A DNA stretch of 49,333 bases from CAZLIC01 sp964559535 (GTDB lineage Bacteria > Pseudomonadota > Alphaproteobacteria > Rhodobacterales > Rhodobacteraceae). Under the pieces are notes generated by a model. That model saw only the letters and a list, made by a program, of their open reading frames with translations. It was not told the origin of the DNA and made no database searches. A program made the position numbers and the translations under genes. Of the stretch, positions 7,562-14,974 are shown piece by piece. The first letter of the stretch is position 1. Every line of letters starts with the position of its first letter. Location of the stretch: the NCBI GenBank assembly GCA_964559535.1, contig CAZLIC010000024.1:1-49333 (forward strand), in the 5' to 3' direction.

Positions 7562-8737
7562 TCAGCTTGCCGCCTGCGCCGCGTGCGGAACGGCCCACAG
7601 CCGCCGCGCCAGTTCGCCCGACAGGTGGGCAACGCGGCCGCTGCACAGCGTCATCTCCACGCGGCGGGTTTCGGCATTCACCACGGCGATGTCGGCGCGC
7701 GCGCCCATCCCCAGATGCCCGCGATCTGCCAGGCCCATGATCCGGGCCGGGTTGGCGGACACCATGGCCCAGGCCTGCGGCAGGCTGCACAGGCCCGCGT
7801 CCGCCAGCGTCCAGGCCGACTGCGGCAGCGCGGGGTAGTAGTAGTCCGACATCAGCGCATCGACCAATCCGTCGCAGATCAGGTCGGCGGCCGCGATGTT
7901 GCCGGTCTGGCTGCCGCCGCGCACCACGTTCGGCGCTCCCATCAGCACCGCTTCGTCCGCCGCATTCGCCGCACGCGCGGCCTCGGCCGTGGTGGGGAAC
8001 TCGGACACCGCGGCACCGATTCCGCGGAAGAATTCGCGCGTCTGCGGCGTGGCATCGTCATGCGACCCCATGCGCACCCCAAGGCCGCGGAATTGCGCGG
8101 CGATCGCCGACAGGGCGGCGGGAACCTCGGCCTCCTGCGCCTCGGCCGTCCGCACGATGGCCAGCATCTCGGCGGCCGTCCGGCGCGTCTGCGCGGCCCA
8201 GCTGGCAAAACGATGCGGATCTTCCGCGGCCATCTGAACGGCTTCCGGCAGGTGGTTGTTGAAAACCACATAGTCGACGCCATGCGCCGAAACCGCCTCT
8301 GCCACCATGGCGTGCTGGTCGATCACATGTGTTTCAAGCCGGATCTGCACGCGCATGTCGGGCAGAACCCTTGCCCGGACAGCAGCCAGCGCCTGCAGAA
8401 GCGATACCGTCGCCGCGCCGGAGCGGAAGCCACCTTCCCAGCTCCAGCTTTGCGCCAGCCAGGCCGTGGTGATGCCGTTCACCGCCAGTTCCGCCGCAAC
8501 CGATTCCAGCGCCTTCGGCTTGTCGAACGGCGCGGTGGGACGTGGCGACAGGTGGCGCTCGAACCCGTCGCCATGCAGGTCGATGATCCCCGTCATCACA
8601 AGGTAGCCCGACAGGTTCATCTCGCGGGCCGGCCCTTCGGCGATGCACCCATGGGCAATTGTCAGCGGATGGTCGTGCAGCGCGTCCGCAATCAGCGTCC
8701 GGGCATGGGTCAGGCGAAGCGGAGGGAGGTGCGGCAT
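7562..8737 (-). CDS. phnM: Alpha-D-ribose 1-methylphosphonate 5-triphosphate diphosphatase
   Basis: Amidohydrolase-superfamily enzyme, 391 residues, that releases pyrophosphate from the 5'-triphosphate made by PhnGHIL, giving the substrate of PhnJ. The metal site appears in IDLHGDGFERH near residue 55 (His-x-Asp type), with RLETHVI and GSHDD later. SDYYYPALP and NPARIMGLADRG are typical of PhnM. It is on the minus strand just after phnF (44-base gap) and presumably shares its transcript. The 3' end lies six bases from the convergent acetyltransferase gene. It opposes the phnG operon, an arrangement common in alphaproteobacteria. Confidence 0.95.
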   Translation of the reverse strand: MPHLPPLRLTHARTLIADALHDHPLTIAHGCIAEGPAREMNLSGYLVMTGIIDLHGDGFERHLSPRPTAPFDKPKALESVAAELAVNGITTAWLAQSWSWEGGFRSGAATVSLLQALAAVRARVLPDMRVQIRLETHVIDQHAMVAEAVSAHGVDYVVFNNHLPEAVQMAAEDPHRFASWAAQTRRTAAEMLAIVRTAEAQEAEVPAALSAIAAQFRGLGVRMGSHDDATPQTREFFRGIGAAVSEFPTTAEAARAANAADEAVLMGAPNVVRGGSQTGNIAAADLICDGLVDALMSDYYYPALPQSAWTLADAGLCSLPQAWAMVSANPARIMGLADRGHLGMGARADIAVVNAETRRVEMTLCSGRVAHLSGELARRLWAVPHAAQAAS

Positions 8738-8780
8738 GGGGTTTCCTGCTATGCGGGCAAGGTGACAGTGGCATGAACGA

Positions 8781-9485
8781 TCATGGCGCCACCGTCAGCG
8801 TCACCCGGTCGCCCGCGAACCAGGCCGTGCCGAATTCCACCGGCACGCCATCGCGATCCACGTTCACCCCGACCGACCGCAGGATCGGCGCGCCTTCGGG
8901 CACCTGCAGCGCCACGGCCAGCACGGCATCGGCCAGCTTGGCGGTCAGCCGTGTTCCGGCGCGGGTATAGTCGTCAACGCCGCAGCGGTTCAACGCCTCG
9001 GTGACGCTGGTCTGCACCGCCATTTCGGCCAGGAGCCCGGGCAGACGGTCGGCCGGAAACACCGACCGGAACACCGAGATCGGCTGCCCGTCCACCATCG
9101 AGATCCCCTCCACCACATGCACCGGCGCGCCTTCGGCAACATGCAGCGCCGCCGCTTCCCGTTCGCCCGCGGGCCGCGTTTCGCGTCGCGTGATCCGGCG
9201 CGATGGTGTCCGCCCCGAGGCCGAGATGTTCTGGTGGAACCGCACCCGCCGCCCCAGCGCATAGTCGGTGGGCCGCGCCGTGACAAACACCCCCGCCCCG
9301 CGCCGCGGGTGCACCAGCCCGGTTTCAGCCAGCAATGCCATCGCGTGCCTGACCGTATGCCGGTTCACGCCGAACCGCGCCGAAAGCGCCGCCTCGGTCG
9401 GCAGGCGATCACCGGGCCGGTACAGCCCCTGGGCAATCTCGGCCCGCAGCGTTTCGGCGATTGTGGTCCACAGCGCCACAGGCAC
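8781..9485 (-). CDS. phnF: GntR-family (HutC-type) regulator of the phn operon
   Basis: 234-residue regulator. The N-terminal winged helix (about residues 5-70) has LRAEIAQGLYRPGDRLPTEA and FGVNRHTVRHAMALLAETG. The C-terminal UTRA ligand domain carries VRFHQNISASGRTPSRR and the late GVNVDRDGVPVEFGTAWFAGDRV. PhnF proteins repress phn genes and respond to a phosphonate or related ligand in characterised systems. It is divergent from phnG with a 111-base shared promoter region that holds a tandem direct repeat and a short inverted repeat, both candidate operators. It is followed by phnM on the same strand. Confidence 0.9.
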   Translation of the reverse strand: MPVALWTTIAETLRAEIAQGLYRPGDRLPTEAALSARFGVNRHTVRHAMALLAETGLVHPRRGAGVFVTARPTDYALGRRVRFHQNISASGRTPSRRITRRETRPAGEREAAALHVAEGAPVHVVEGISMVDGQPISVFRSVFPADRLPGLLAEMAVQTSVTEALNRCGVDDYTRAGTRLTAKLADAVLAVALQVPEGAPILRSVGVNVDRDGVPVEFGTAWFAGDRVTLTVAP

Positions 9486-9488
9486 CTC

Positions 9489-9506
9489 CCGTCACGAAAA
9501 ATTCAC
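9489..9506. promoter_or_regulatory. Weak Pho-box-like repeat next to phnF
   Basis: CCGTCAC and AATTCAC are spaced 11 bases apart around GAAA, the same geometry as the repeat upstream of phnC, with the first heptamer identical to one there. It starts four bases from the phnF start and lies about 90 bases upstream of phnG. The second heptamer matches poorly, so this is a weak call. Confidence 0.25.
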
Positions 9507-9546
9507 GTCCCGGCAGTTGCGGCCCGGTGCCGCCACGGCTATGACA

Positions 9547-9576
9547 TGTCTAGTTGTATAGTATCCGTCCGGATAC
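9547..9576 (+). promoter_or_regulatory. Candidate PhnF operator and phnG promoter region
   Basis: TGTCTAGT and TGTATAGT stand head to tail at 9547-9562 with one mismatch. They are immediately followed by an inverted repeat, GTATCCG and CGGATAC with two bases between (9561-9576). TATAGT at 9557-9562 could serve as the -10 of phnG. HutC-type GntR proteins often bind TGTxTAGA-like half-sites, which makes this the likeliest PhnF target. Binding is inferred. Confidence 0.5.
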
Positions 9577-9596
9577 AGCAAGCCGTCGAGGACCGG

Positions 9597-10040
9597 ATGA
9601 ACGCTTCCCCGCAAATGGCACGTCCGCAGTGGATGTCAGTTCTGGCCAAGGCCCGGCCCGACCGGCTGGCCGCCCTGATGCCGGATCTGCCACCGCACCA
9701 CGTGCTGCGCGCGCCCGAAACCGGCGCCGTCATGGTGCGCGGGCGGGCGGGGGGCAGCGGCGCACCGTTCAACCTGGGCGAAATGACGGTGACCCGCGCC
9801 TCGGTCCGCCTGCCGGACGGCGCGGTCGGCCATGCCTGGGTACAGGGGCGCGACAGGCCGCATGCGCTGCGCGCCGCCATTGCCGACGCACTGCTGCAGA
9901 CCGATGCCGGACCCGCCTTGCGCGCCTGCGTGATTGACGTGCTGGCACGGGAAGCCGCCGCGCAGGCGGCAGGACGCGCGGCGCGCGCGGCCGCCACCAA
10001 GGTAGACTTCTTCACCCTTGTCCGTGGAGAAGACGCATGA
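9597..10040 (+). CDS. phnG: C-P lyase complex subunit PhnG
   Basis: 147-residue core subunit of the C-P lyase complex (PhnGHIJ), which acts with PhnL to attach methylphosphonate to a nucleoside triphosphate. The sequence has the family signatures RPQWMSVLAKARP near the start, LTR-type MTVTRASVRLPDG, GHAWVQGRDRPHA, and the C-terminal KVDFFTLVRGEDA. ATG 9597 is chosen because the frame upstream lacks family similarity and the length then matches the usual 150. The stop overlaps the phnH start by four bases (ATGA). Confidence 0.95.
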   Translation: MNASPQMARPQWMSVLAKARPDRLAALMPDLPPHHVLRAPETGAVMVRGRAGGSGAPFNLGEMTVTRASVRLPDGAVGHAWVQGRDRPHALRAAIADALLQTDAGPALRACVIDVLAREAAAQAAGRAARAAATKVDFFTLVRGEDA

Positions 10041-10609
10041 GTGCCGCCGCTTCCCTGTCGGGCGGCTTTGCCCAGCCCGCCGTCGAGTCCGCGCGGGCCT
10101 TCCGCGACGTCCTGAACGCCATGGCGCGCCCGGGCAGCATCCACAGTGTGACCGGCGCCACGCCGCCCGCGCCGCTGTCCATTGCCGCGGGCGTGGCGCT
10201 GCTGACGCTGGCGGACAGCACCACGCGCCTGCATCTGGCCGGGGCCGCCGACACGGCCGAGGTGCGCGGCTGGGTTGCCTTTCACATCGGCGCAGGCCTT
10301 GCGCCTGCGGAAGAGGCCGACTTTGCACTGGGCCGCTGGCCCGACCTGTGCCCCGTGGGCCGCTTCCGCATTGGCCAGCCCGACTATCCCGACCGTTCGG
10401 CCACGCTGATTGTCGAACTTGACGACCTGTCCCCTGCAGGACCGCGCCTGACCGGCCCCGGCATCCGAAGCGAAGCCCGCCTGTCGCTGCCCGAAGCCGC
10501 CGCGTTCGTCGCCAACCGCGCGCTGTTCCCGCTGGGTTTTGACACGATCTTCACCTGCGGCACCCGTCTGGCCGCCCTGCCCCGGTCCACCCGCGTGGAG
10601 GACATCTGA
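10037..10609 (+). CDS. phnH: C-P lyase complex subunit PhnH
   Basis: 190-residue subunit of the cytoplasmic C-P lyase core complex. PhnH forms dimers and resembles PLP-dependent transferases in fold without binding the cofactor. Recognisable blocks are SGGFAQPAVESARAFRDVLN with MARPGS, LTGPGIRSE, and the C-terminal FPLGFDTIFTCGTRLAALPR with RSTRVEDI. It overlaps phnG by ATGA and phnI by TGATG, indicating translational coupling along phnG-H-I. Confidence 0.95.
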   Translation: MSAAASLSGGFAQPAVESARAFRDVLNAMARPGSIHSVTGATPPAPLSIAAGVALLTLADSTTRLHLAGAADTAEVRGWVAFHIGAGLAPAEEADFALGRWPDLCPVGRFRIGQPDYPDRSATLIVELDDLSPAGPRLTGPGIRSEARLSLPEAAAFVANRALFPLGFDTIFTCGTRLAALPRSTRVEDI

Positions 10610-11694
10610 TGTACGTTGCCGTCAAGGGTGGCGAACGCGCCATCGACAATGCCCACGCCTGGCTGGCCCAGGAACGCCGCGGCGACCCGTCGGTGCCCGA
10701 ATTGTCCATCGCGCAGATCCGCGAACAGATGCGGCTAGCGGTGAACCGGGTGATGGCCGAGGGCTCGCTGTATGACCCCGATCTGGCCGCGCTGGCCATC
10801 AAGCAGGCGCGCGGCGACCTGATCGAGGCGGTGTTCCTGATCCGCGCCTATCGCACTACCCTGCCCCGGCTGGGCGCCTCGCAGCCGGTCGATACCGCCG
10901 CCATGGCGGTGGACCGGCGCATCAGCGCCACCTTCAAGGACCTTCCGGGCGGCCAGGTGCTGGGCCCGACCTTCGACTATACCCACCGCCTGCTGGATTT
11001 CGCTTTGGCGGCCGAGGGGGCGCCGGTTCCCGTTGCCGCCACAGCCCCCGCCGCCCCGGGCCCGGTGCCGCATGTCACGGGCTTCCTGAACCGGGACGGG
11101 CTGATCGAACCCGCCGCGCCGTCGGACGACACGCCGCCCGACCTGACGCGGCAACCGCTGGAACTGCCCGCCGACCGCGCCTTGCGCCTGCAGGCCATCA
11201 CCCGCGGGGACGAGGGCTTTGTCCTGTCGCTGGCCTATTCCACCCAGCGGGGCTACGGGCGCACGCATGCCTTTGTGGGCGAATTGCGGATTGGTCGCGT
11301 GGCGGTCGAGGTGGACGTGCCCGAACTGGGCTTTGCCGTGGAGATCGGCGAGGTCGAGTTGACCGAGTGCGAGACGGTGAACCAGTTCAAGGGCTCGAAG
11401 ACCGAGCCGCCGCAGTTTACCCGCGGTTACGGGCTGGTGTTCGGCCAGTCGGAACGCAAGGCCATTGCCGTGTCGCTGGTGGACCGTGCGCTGCGCTGGA
11501 AGGAACTGGGCGAAGACTTCACCGGCGCCCCGGCACAGGACGAGGAATTCGTGCTGTCGCACTGCGACAACATCCAGGCCACCGGGTTTCTGGAGCACAT
11601 CAAGCTGCCCCACTATGTGGACTTCCAGGCCGAGCTTGAACTGATCCGCCGCCTTCGGGCCGAGGCACAGGCATTGCCCGAGGCCGCGGAATGA
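10609..11694 (+). CDS. phnI: C-P lyase complex subunit PhnI
   Basis: 361 residues, the usual family length. PhnI is the nucleosidase-type catalytic component that, with PhnG, H and L, displaces the base from a purine nucleoside triphosphate using phosphonate. It begins MYVAVKGGERAIDNAHAWLA and contains the conserved EVELTECETVNQFKGSK and FTRGYGLVFGQSERKA, and near the end EEFVLSHCDNIQATGFLEHI. The start overlaps the phnH stop. The stop overlaps, by ATGA, an open frame running through a repeat element and a DUF559 gene to phnJ. Confidence 0.96.
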   Translation: MYVAVKGGERAIDNAHAWLAQERRGDPSVPELSIAQIREQMRLAVNRVMAEGSLYDPDLAALAIKQARGDLIEAVFLIRAYRTTLPRLGASQPVDTAAMAVDRRISATFKDLPGGQVLGPTFDYTHRLLDFALAAEGAPVPVAATAPAAPGPVPHVTGFLNRDGLIEPAAPSDDTPPDLTRQPLELPADRALRLQAITRGDEGFVLSLAYSTQRGYGRTHAFVGELRIGRVAVEVDVPELGFAVEIGEVELTECETVNQFKGSKTEPPQFTRGYGLVFGQSERKAIAVSLVDRALRWKELGEDFTGAPAQDEEFVLSHCDNIQATGFLEHIKLPHYVDFQAELELIRRLRAEAQALPEAAE

Positions 11695-11710
11695 ACCCTG
11701 TTGCGCTTCG

Positions 11711-11868
11711 CCCCCTCACCCTAACCCTCTCCCCCAAGGGGAGAGGGAATCCGGTTGCGCCCGGGCCGTGCCGGGCCCTGTTAACCCCACGGTTACCACC
11801 CTTGCGCCACGCTGTGCACCGGGCGCGTTTCCCTCTCCCCTTGGGGGAGAGGGCCAGGGTGAGGGGGA
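11711..11868. repeat. Palindromic repeat pair (39-bp inverted repeats) between phnI and phnJ
   Basis: A C-rich arm at about 11711-11749 (with CCCTCACCCTAACCC and the hairpin CTCTCCCCCAAGGGGAGAG) recurs inverted at about 11829-11868. The two arms differ by about two bases over 39. Each arm is itself a hairpin, so the unit resembles a REP doublet about 158 bp long with an 80-base centre. In translation it gives the strings LTLSPKGRG and PLPLGERARVRG, which I recall as common artefactual N-termini in many bacterial genomes, including on DUF559 proteins. No second copy is seen in this window. Confidence 0.8.
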
Positions 11869-11870
11869 GG

Positions 11871-12209
11871 ATGCAGCAGAACGACATGTCCACCTTTCAC
11901 GCCCGGATCCTGCGAAGCGCCCCGACGCCCGCGGAACGTATGCTGTGGGACGCCCTGCGCGACCGGCGTTTCCTGGGCCTGAAGTTTCGCAGGCAGGTGC
12001 CGATCGGCCCCTTCATCGCGGGCTTCTACTGCGCCGAGCATCGCCTGGTTATCAGGATCGATGGCCCCGGCCATCACAGCGCGGACGGCGCGGTTCATGA
12101 CCGCTGCCTGGCCGGCCAAGGCATCCGCGTTCTGCGGTTCCGAGGCGACGACATCCGCGCAAACCTGCCGGGCTGTCTGCAACTGATTGCAAGCGAAGTC
12201 GCGCGATGA
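11871..12209 (+). CDS. Degenerate DUF559 endonuclease-like protein inside the phn operon
   Basis: A 112-residue protein of the DUF559 group (Vsr-like, PD-(D/E)XK fold). ARILRSAPTPAERMLWDALR, FLGLKFRRQVPIGPFI and GIRVLRFRGDDI match the family outline. The two acidic positions usually seen look lost: IAGFYC where I recall IxDFxC, and VIRIDG where I recall VxEIDG. It is probably inactive as a nuclease. The start may be ATG 11871 or 11886; the frame is also open back to ATG 11691, overlapping the phnI stop. Its stop overlaps the phnJ start by ATGA. The gene is not part of normal C-P lyase operons. Confidence 0.75.
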   Translation: MQQNDMSTFHARILRSAPTPAERMLWDALRDRRFLGLKFRRQVPIGPFIAGFYCAEHRLVIRIDGPGHHSADGAVHDRCLAGQGIRVLRFRGDDIRANLPGCLQLIASEVAR

Positions 12210-13078
12210 CCGACCAAGGCTACAACTTCGCCTACCTTGACGAGGATACCAAGCGGATGATCCGCCGGGCGCTCTTGAAGGCGCTGGCGGTGCCCGGCTA
12301 TCAGGTGCCCTTCGCCAGCCGGGAGATGCCCATGCCCTATGGCTGGGGTACGGGCGGGGTGCAGGTGACGGCGGCCTGTCTGGTGCCGGAGGACCGGCTG
12401 AAGGTGATCGATCAGGGCGCCGACGACACCACCAATGCCGTCTCGATCCGCAAGTTCTTTCAGCGCACCGCGGGGGTGGCCGTGACGGAACGCACCGGCG
12501 AGGCCACGGTGATCCAGACGCGCCACCGCATTCCGGAAGCGCCGCTGACCGAGGGGCAGATCCTTGTCTACCAGGTGCCGATCCCCGAACCGCTGCGCTT
12601 TCTTGAGCCGCGCGAGACGGAAACACGCAAGATGCACGAGCTGGAAGAGTACGGGCTGATGCATGTGAAGCTGTACGAGGACATCACCCGCCACGGCCAG
12701 ATCGCCACCTCTTACGCCTATCCGGTGAAGGTGGAGGGGCGCTATGTGATGGACCCTTCGCCCATCCCCAAGTTTGACAACCCGAAGCTGTCGGGCAACG
12801 CGGCGATCCAGCTGTTCGGTGCGGGGCGCGAACAGCGCATCTATGCCGTGCCGCCCTGGACCGAGGTGGTCAGCCTCGACTTCGACGATTATCCCTTCAC
12901 CGCCTCGAAGGCGCAGCACGACTGTGACCTGTGCGGGGCGCCCCACAGCTATCTGGACGAGGTCATCATCGACGATGCCGGGGGCCGGATGTTCGTGTGT
13001 TCCGACACCGATTTCTGCACCACGCGGCGGGCAGAGGGCCATGTCGGGCGGCTGGGCACTGCCGAAGGGGGCGTGTGA
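12206..13078 (+). CDS. phnJ: Alpha-D-ribose 1-methylphosphonate 5-phosphate C-P lyase
   Basis: 290-residue radical S-adenosylmethionine enzyme that cleaves the carbon-phosphorus bond, giving the alkane and ribose cyclic phosphate. The cysteines are at residues 240, 243, 265 and 271 (CDLCG, VCSDTDFC), one position from the Escherichia coli numbers 241, 244, 266 and 272. The start MTDQGYNFAYLDEDTKRMIR and PYGWGTGGVQVT are typical. The first ATG overlaps the stop of the DUF559 gene, and its stop overlaps phnK (TGATG), so the cistrons are likely coupled. Confidence 0.97.
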   Translation: MTDQGYNFAYLDEDTKRMIRRALLKALAVPGYQVPFASREMPMPYGWGTGGVQVTAACLVPEDRLKVIDQGADDTTNAVSIRKFFQRTAGVAVTERTGEATVIQTRHRIPEAPLTEGQILVYQVPIPEPLRFLEPRETETRKMHELEEYGLMHVKLYEDITRHGQIATSYAYPVKVEGRYVMDPSPIPKFDNPKLSGNAAIQLFGAGREQRIYAVPPWTEVVSLDFDDYPFTASKAQHDCDLCGAPHSYLDEVIIDDAGGRMFVCSDTDFCTTRRAEGHVGRLGTAEGGV

Positions 13079-13863
13079 TGGGGATCGCCGGGAAACTGGT
13101 GCAGACCGACGGCCCGCTGCTGGGCGTGGAAGGTCTGACAAAGCGCTACGGTACCCGCATCGGCTGTGTCGATGTGACCTTTGACCTTTTTCCCGGCGAG
13201 GTGCTGGGCATCGTGGGCGAAAGCGGATCGGGCAAGTCGACGCTTCTGTCGTGCCTTGCCGGGCACCAAAGGCCCGACGCGGGGCGCATCCTGTTTGACG
13301 GGCGCGACGTGCGGGCGATGTCGGAAACCGAGCGGCGGCGGCTGGGCCGCACCGACTGGGCCTATGTGCACCAGAACCCGCGCGACGGGCTGCGCATGGG
13401 GGTATCCGCGGGCGGCAATGTGGGCGAACGGCTGATGGCCGTGGGCGCGCGCCACTACGGGCAGATCCGCGACAAGGCGGTGGACTGGCTGGGTCGGGTC
13501 GAGATCGCCGCCGACCGGGTGGACGACCGCCCCTCGGCCTTTTCGGGCGGCATGCAGCAGCGCCTGCAGATCGCCCGCAACCTGGTGACCGGCCCGCGGC
13601 TGGTGTTCATGGACGAACCCACCGGCGGCCTGGACGTCTCGGTGCAGGCCCGGCTTCTGGACCTGTTGCGCAGTCTGGTGCGCGACCTGGGGCTGTCGGT
13701 GATTGTCGTGACACATGACCTGGCCGTGGTGCGCCTGTTGGCCGACCGGCTGATGGTGATGAAATCGGGCCGCGTGGTGGAACAGGGCCTGACCGACCAG
13801 GTGCTGGATGACCCGCAGCACGCCTACACCCAGCTTCTCGTCTCTTCCGTCCTGCAGGTGTAG
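13078..13863 (+). CDS. phnK: C-P lyase ATP-binding protein PhnK
   Basis: 261-residue ABC-type ATPase that binds the C-P lyase core complex on PhnJ rather than a membrane permease. Walker A is GESGSGKST, the signature is FSGGMQQRLQIARNL, Walker B is LVFMDEPTGGLD, and the switch is VVTHDLAVVR. The family-typical AYVHQNPRDGLRMGVSAGGN is present. ATG 13078 overlaps the phnJ stop and gives the expected length; the frame is open upstream inside phnJ, but that part has no similarity. Confidence 0.95.
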   Translation: MGIAGKLVQTDGPLLGVEGLTKRYGTRIGCVDVTFDLFPGEVLGIVGESGSGKSTLLSCLAGHQRPDAGRILFDGRDVRAMSETERRRLGRTDWAYVHQNPRDGLRMGVSAGGNVGERLMAVGARHYGQIRDKAVDWLGRVEIAADRVDDRPSAFSGGMQQRLQIARNLVTGPRLVFMDEPTGGLDVSVQARLLDLLRSLVRDLGLSVIVVTHDLAVVRLLADRLMVMKSGRVVEQGLTDQVLDDPQHAYTQLLVSSVLQV

Positions 13864-13866
13864 GCC

Positions 13867-14550
13867 ATGATCCGGATCGAGAACCTGTCGAAGTCCTTCA
13901 CCCTGCACAACCAGGGCGGCGCCGTGATCCCGGTGATGGCAGGCGCTTCCCTTACCGTCCTGCCCGGAGAATGCGTCGGGCTGGCCGGGCCGTCCGGTGC
14001 GGGCAAGTCCACGCTGATGCGGATGGTCTGGGGCAACTACCTGGCGGCCAGCGGCAGCATCATGGTGGGCGGGGTGGACGTCGCCCGCGCCGCCCCGCGC
14101 GACATCATCCGCCTGCGCCGCGAGACGCTGGGGTATGTCAGCCAGTTCCTGCGCGTGGTGCCGCGTGTTCCGACCATCGATGTGGTGGCCGAACCGCTGC
14201 TGGCCCTGGGCGTTCCGGTGCCGACGGCCCGCGGGCGCGCGGTCGGCCTGCTGCAACGGCTGAACATTCCCGAGCGGCTGTGGTCGCTGTCGCCCACCAC
14301 GTTTTCGGGGGGAGAACAGCAGCGGGTGAACATCGCGCGCGGCTTCGTGCACGACTACCCGGCGCTGTTGCTGGACGAGCCGACGGCCAGCCTGGACGCC
14401 GCCAACCGCGAGGCCGTGCTGCAGCTGATCCTGGAGGCCAAGTCGCGCGGCGCGGCGATTCTGGGCATCTTCCACGATGAGGGTGCCCGCGCGCGGGTGT
14501 GCGACCGGCTGGTGGATGTGGCGGCCTTTGTGCCGCGTGTGGCGGCCTGA
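13867..14550 (+). CDS. phnL: C-P lyase ATP-binding protein PhnL
   Basis: 227-residue ABC-type ATPase of the C-P lyase pathway, required with PhnGHI for forming ribose 1-phosphonate triphosphate. Walker A is GPSGAGKST, the signature is FSGGEQQRVNIARGF, Walker B is LLLDEPTASLD, and the switch is GIFHDEGARARVCDR, a PhnL trait. It starts three bases after phnK and ends the operon. phnN, which makes PRPP from ribose 1,5-bisphosphate, is not seen in the window. The next gene converges 18 bases later. Confidence 0.95.
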   Translation: MIRIENLSKSFTLHNQGGAVIPVMAGASLTVLPGECVGLAGPSGAGKSTLMRMVWGNYLAASGSIMVGGVDVARAAPRDIIRLRRETLGYVSQFLRVVPRVPTIDVVAEPLLALGVPVPTARGRAVGLLQRLNIPERLWSLSPTTFSGGEQQRVNIARGFVHDYPALLLDEPTASLDAANREAVLQLILEAKSRGAAILGIFHDEGARARVCDRLVDVAAFVPRVAA

Positions 14551-14568
14551 CCCCGGCGTCTGCCCCCG

Positions 14569-14904
14569 TCAGTCGGCCAGCCCCGGCTCGTCCAGCAGGT
14601 CGCGCCCCGCGCGGTCTTCCACCTCGATCACCCACAGGTCGCGGTCGCGGCCGCGGGCGCGCGACAGTGCCGCGTCCACGGCCGCTTCATCGCCCTCGGC
14701 CAGCACGTCCCAGCGGCGGGCGCCCGTCATGGGGTCGCTGATGCGCTGCATGGCGCGGGCGCGGCCGTCCGGCGTGGCGGTCTTCACGACCACCGCTCCT
14801 GCCGTAGGATCGCCCCGCGCGATGACGTAGACGGCGATCCCGGCCGCCTGCAGCCGTGCCAGGTAGGCCGACACCCACAGCCCCGAGGCAAGGCGCGCGG
14901 TCAT
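14569..14904 (-). CDS. DUF1491 family protein
   Basis: A 111-residue protein of a conserved alphaproteobacterial family of unknown function (DUF1491). Typical blocks are ASGLWVSAYLARLQAAGIAVYV, GAVVVKTATPDGRARAM, and RDLWVIEVEDRAGRDLLDEPG near the end. It lies downstream of era on the same strand. Its ribosome site AAGGAG sits in the flank of a large AT-rich hairpin, which may control translation or mark the era transcript end. No function can be assigned. Confidence 0.88.
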   Translation of the reverse strand: MTARLASGLWVSAYLARLQAAGIAVYVIARGDPTAGAVVVKTATPDGRARAMQRISDPMTGARRWDVLAEGDEAAVDAALSRARGRDRDLWVIEVEDRAGRDLLDEPGLAD

Positions 14905-14918
14905 CGCGCCGCAAACTC

Positions 14919-14961
14919 CTTGAAGGAAGGAATTTGCAAATTTCTTTCTTCAAGAAATTTG
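14919..14961 (-). promoter_or_regulatory. Two alternative AT-rich hairpins between era and DUF1491
   Basis: A 36-base near-palindrome (14919-14954, 18-base arms with two mismatched pairs) overlaps a second stem (14937-14946 with 14952-14961, 10-base arms CAAATTTCTT and AAGAAATTTG). The two share one strand and cannot form together. Read on the minus strand, the last arm of the larger hairpin runs into AAGGAG, the ribosome site of DUF1491. The AT content contrasts with its surroundings. Confidence 0.6.
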
Positions 14962-14974
14962 GTCTGCGCCACCC

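Noticed and set aside
11691..11870. N-terminal 60 codons before the DUF559 domain as real protein
   Set aside because: They are the translation of the palindromic repeat element. Kept only as a possible translational bridge, not as a functional domain.
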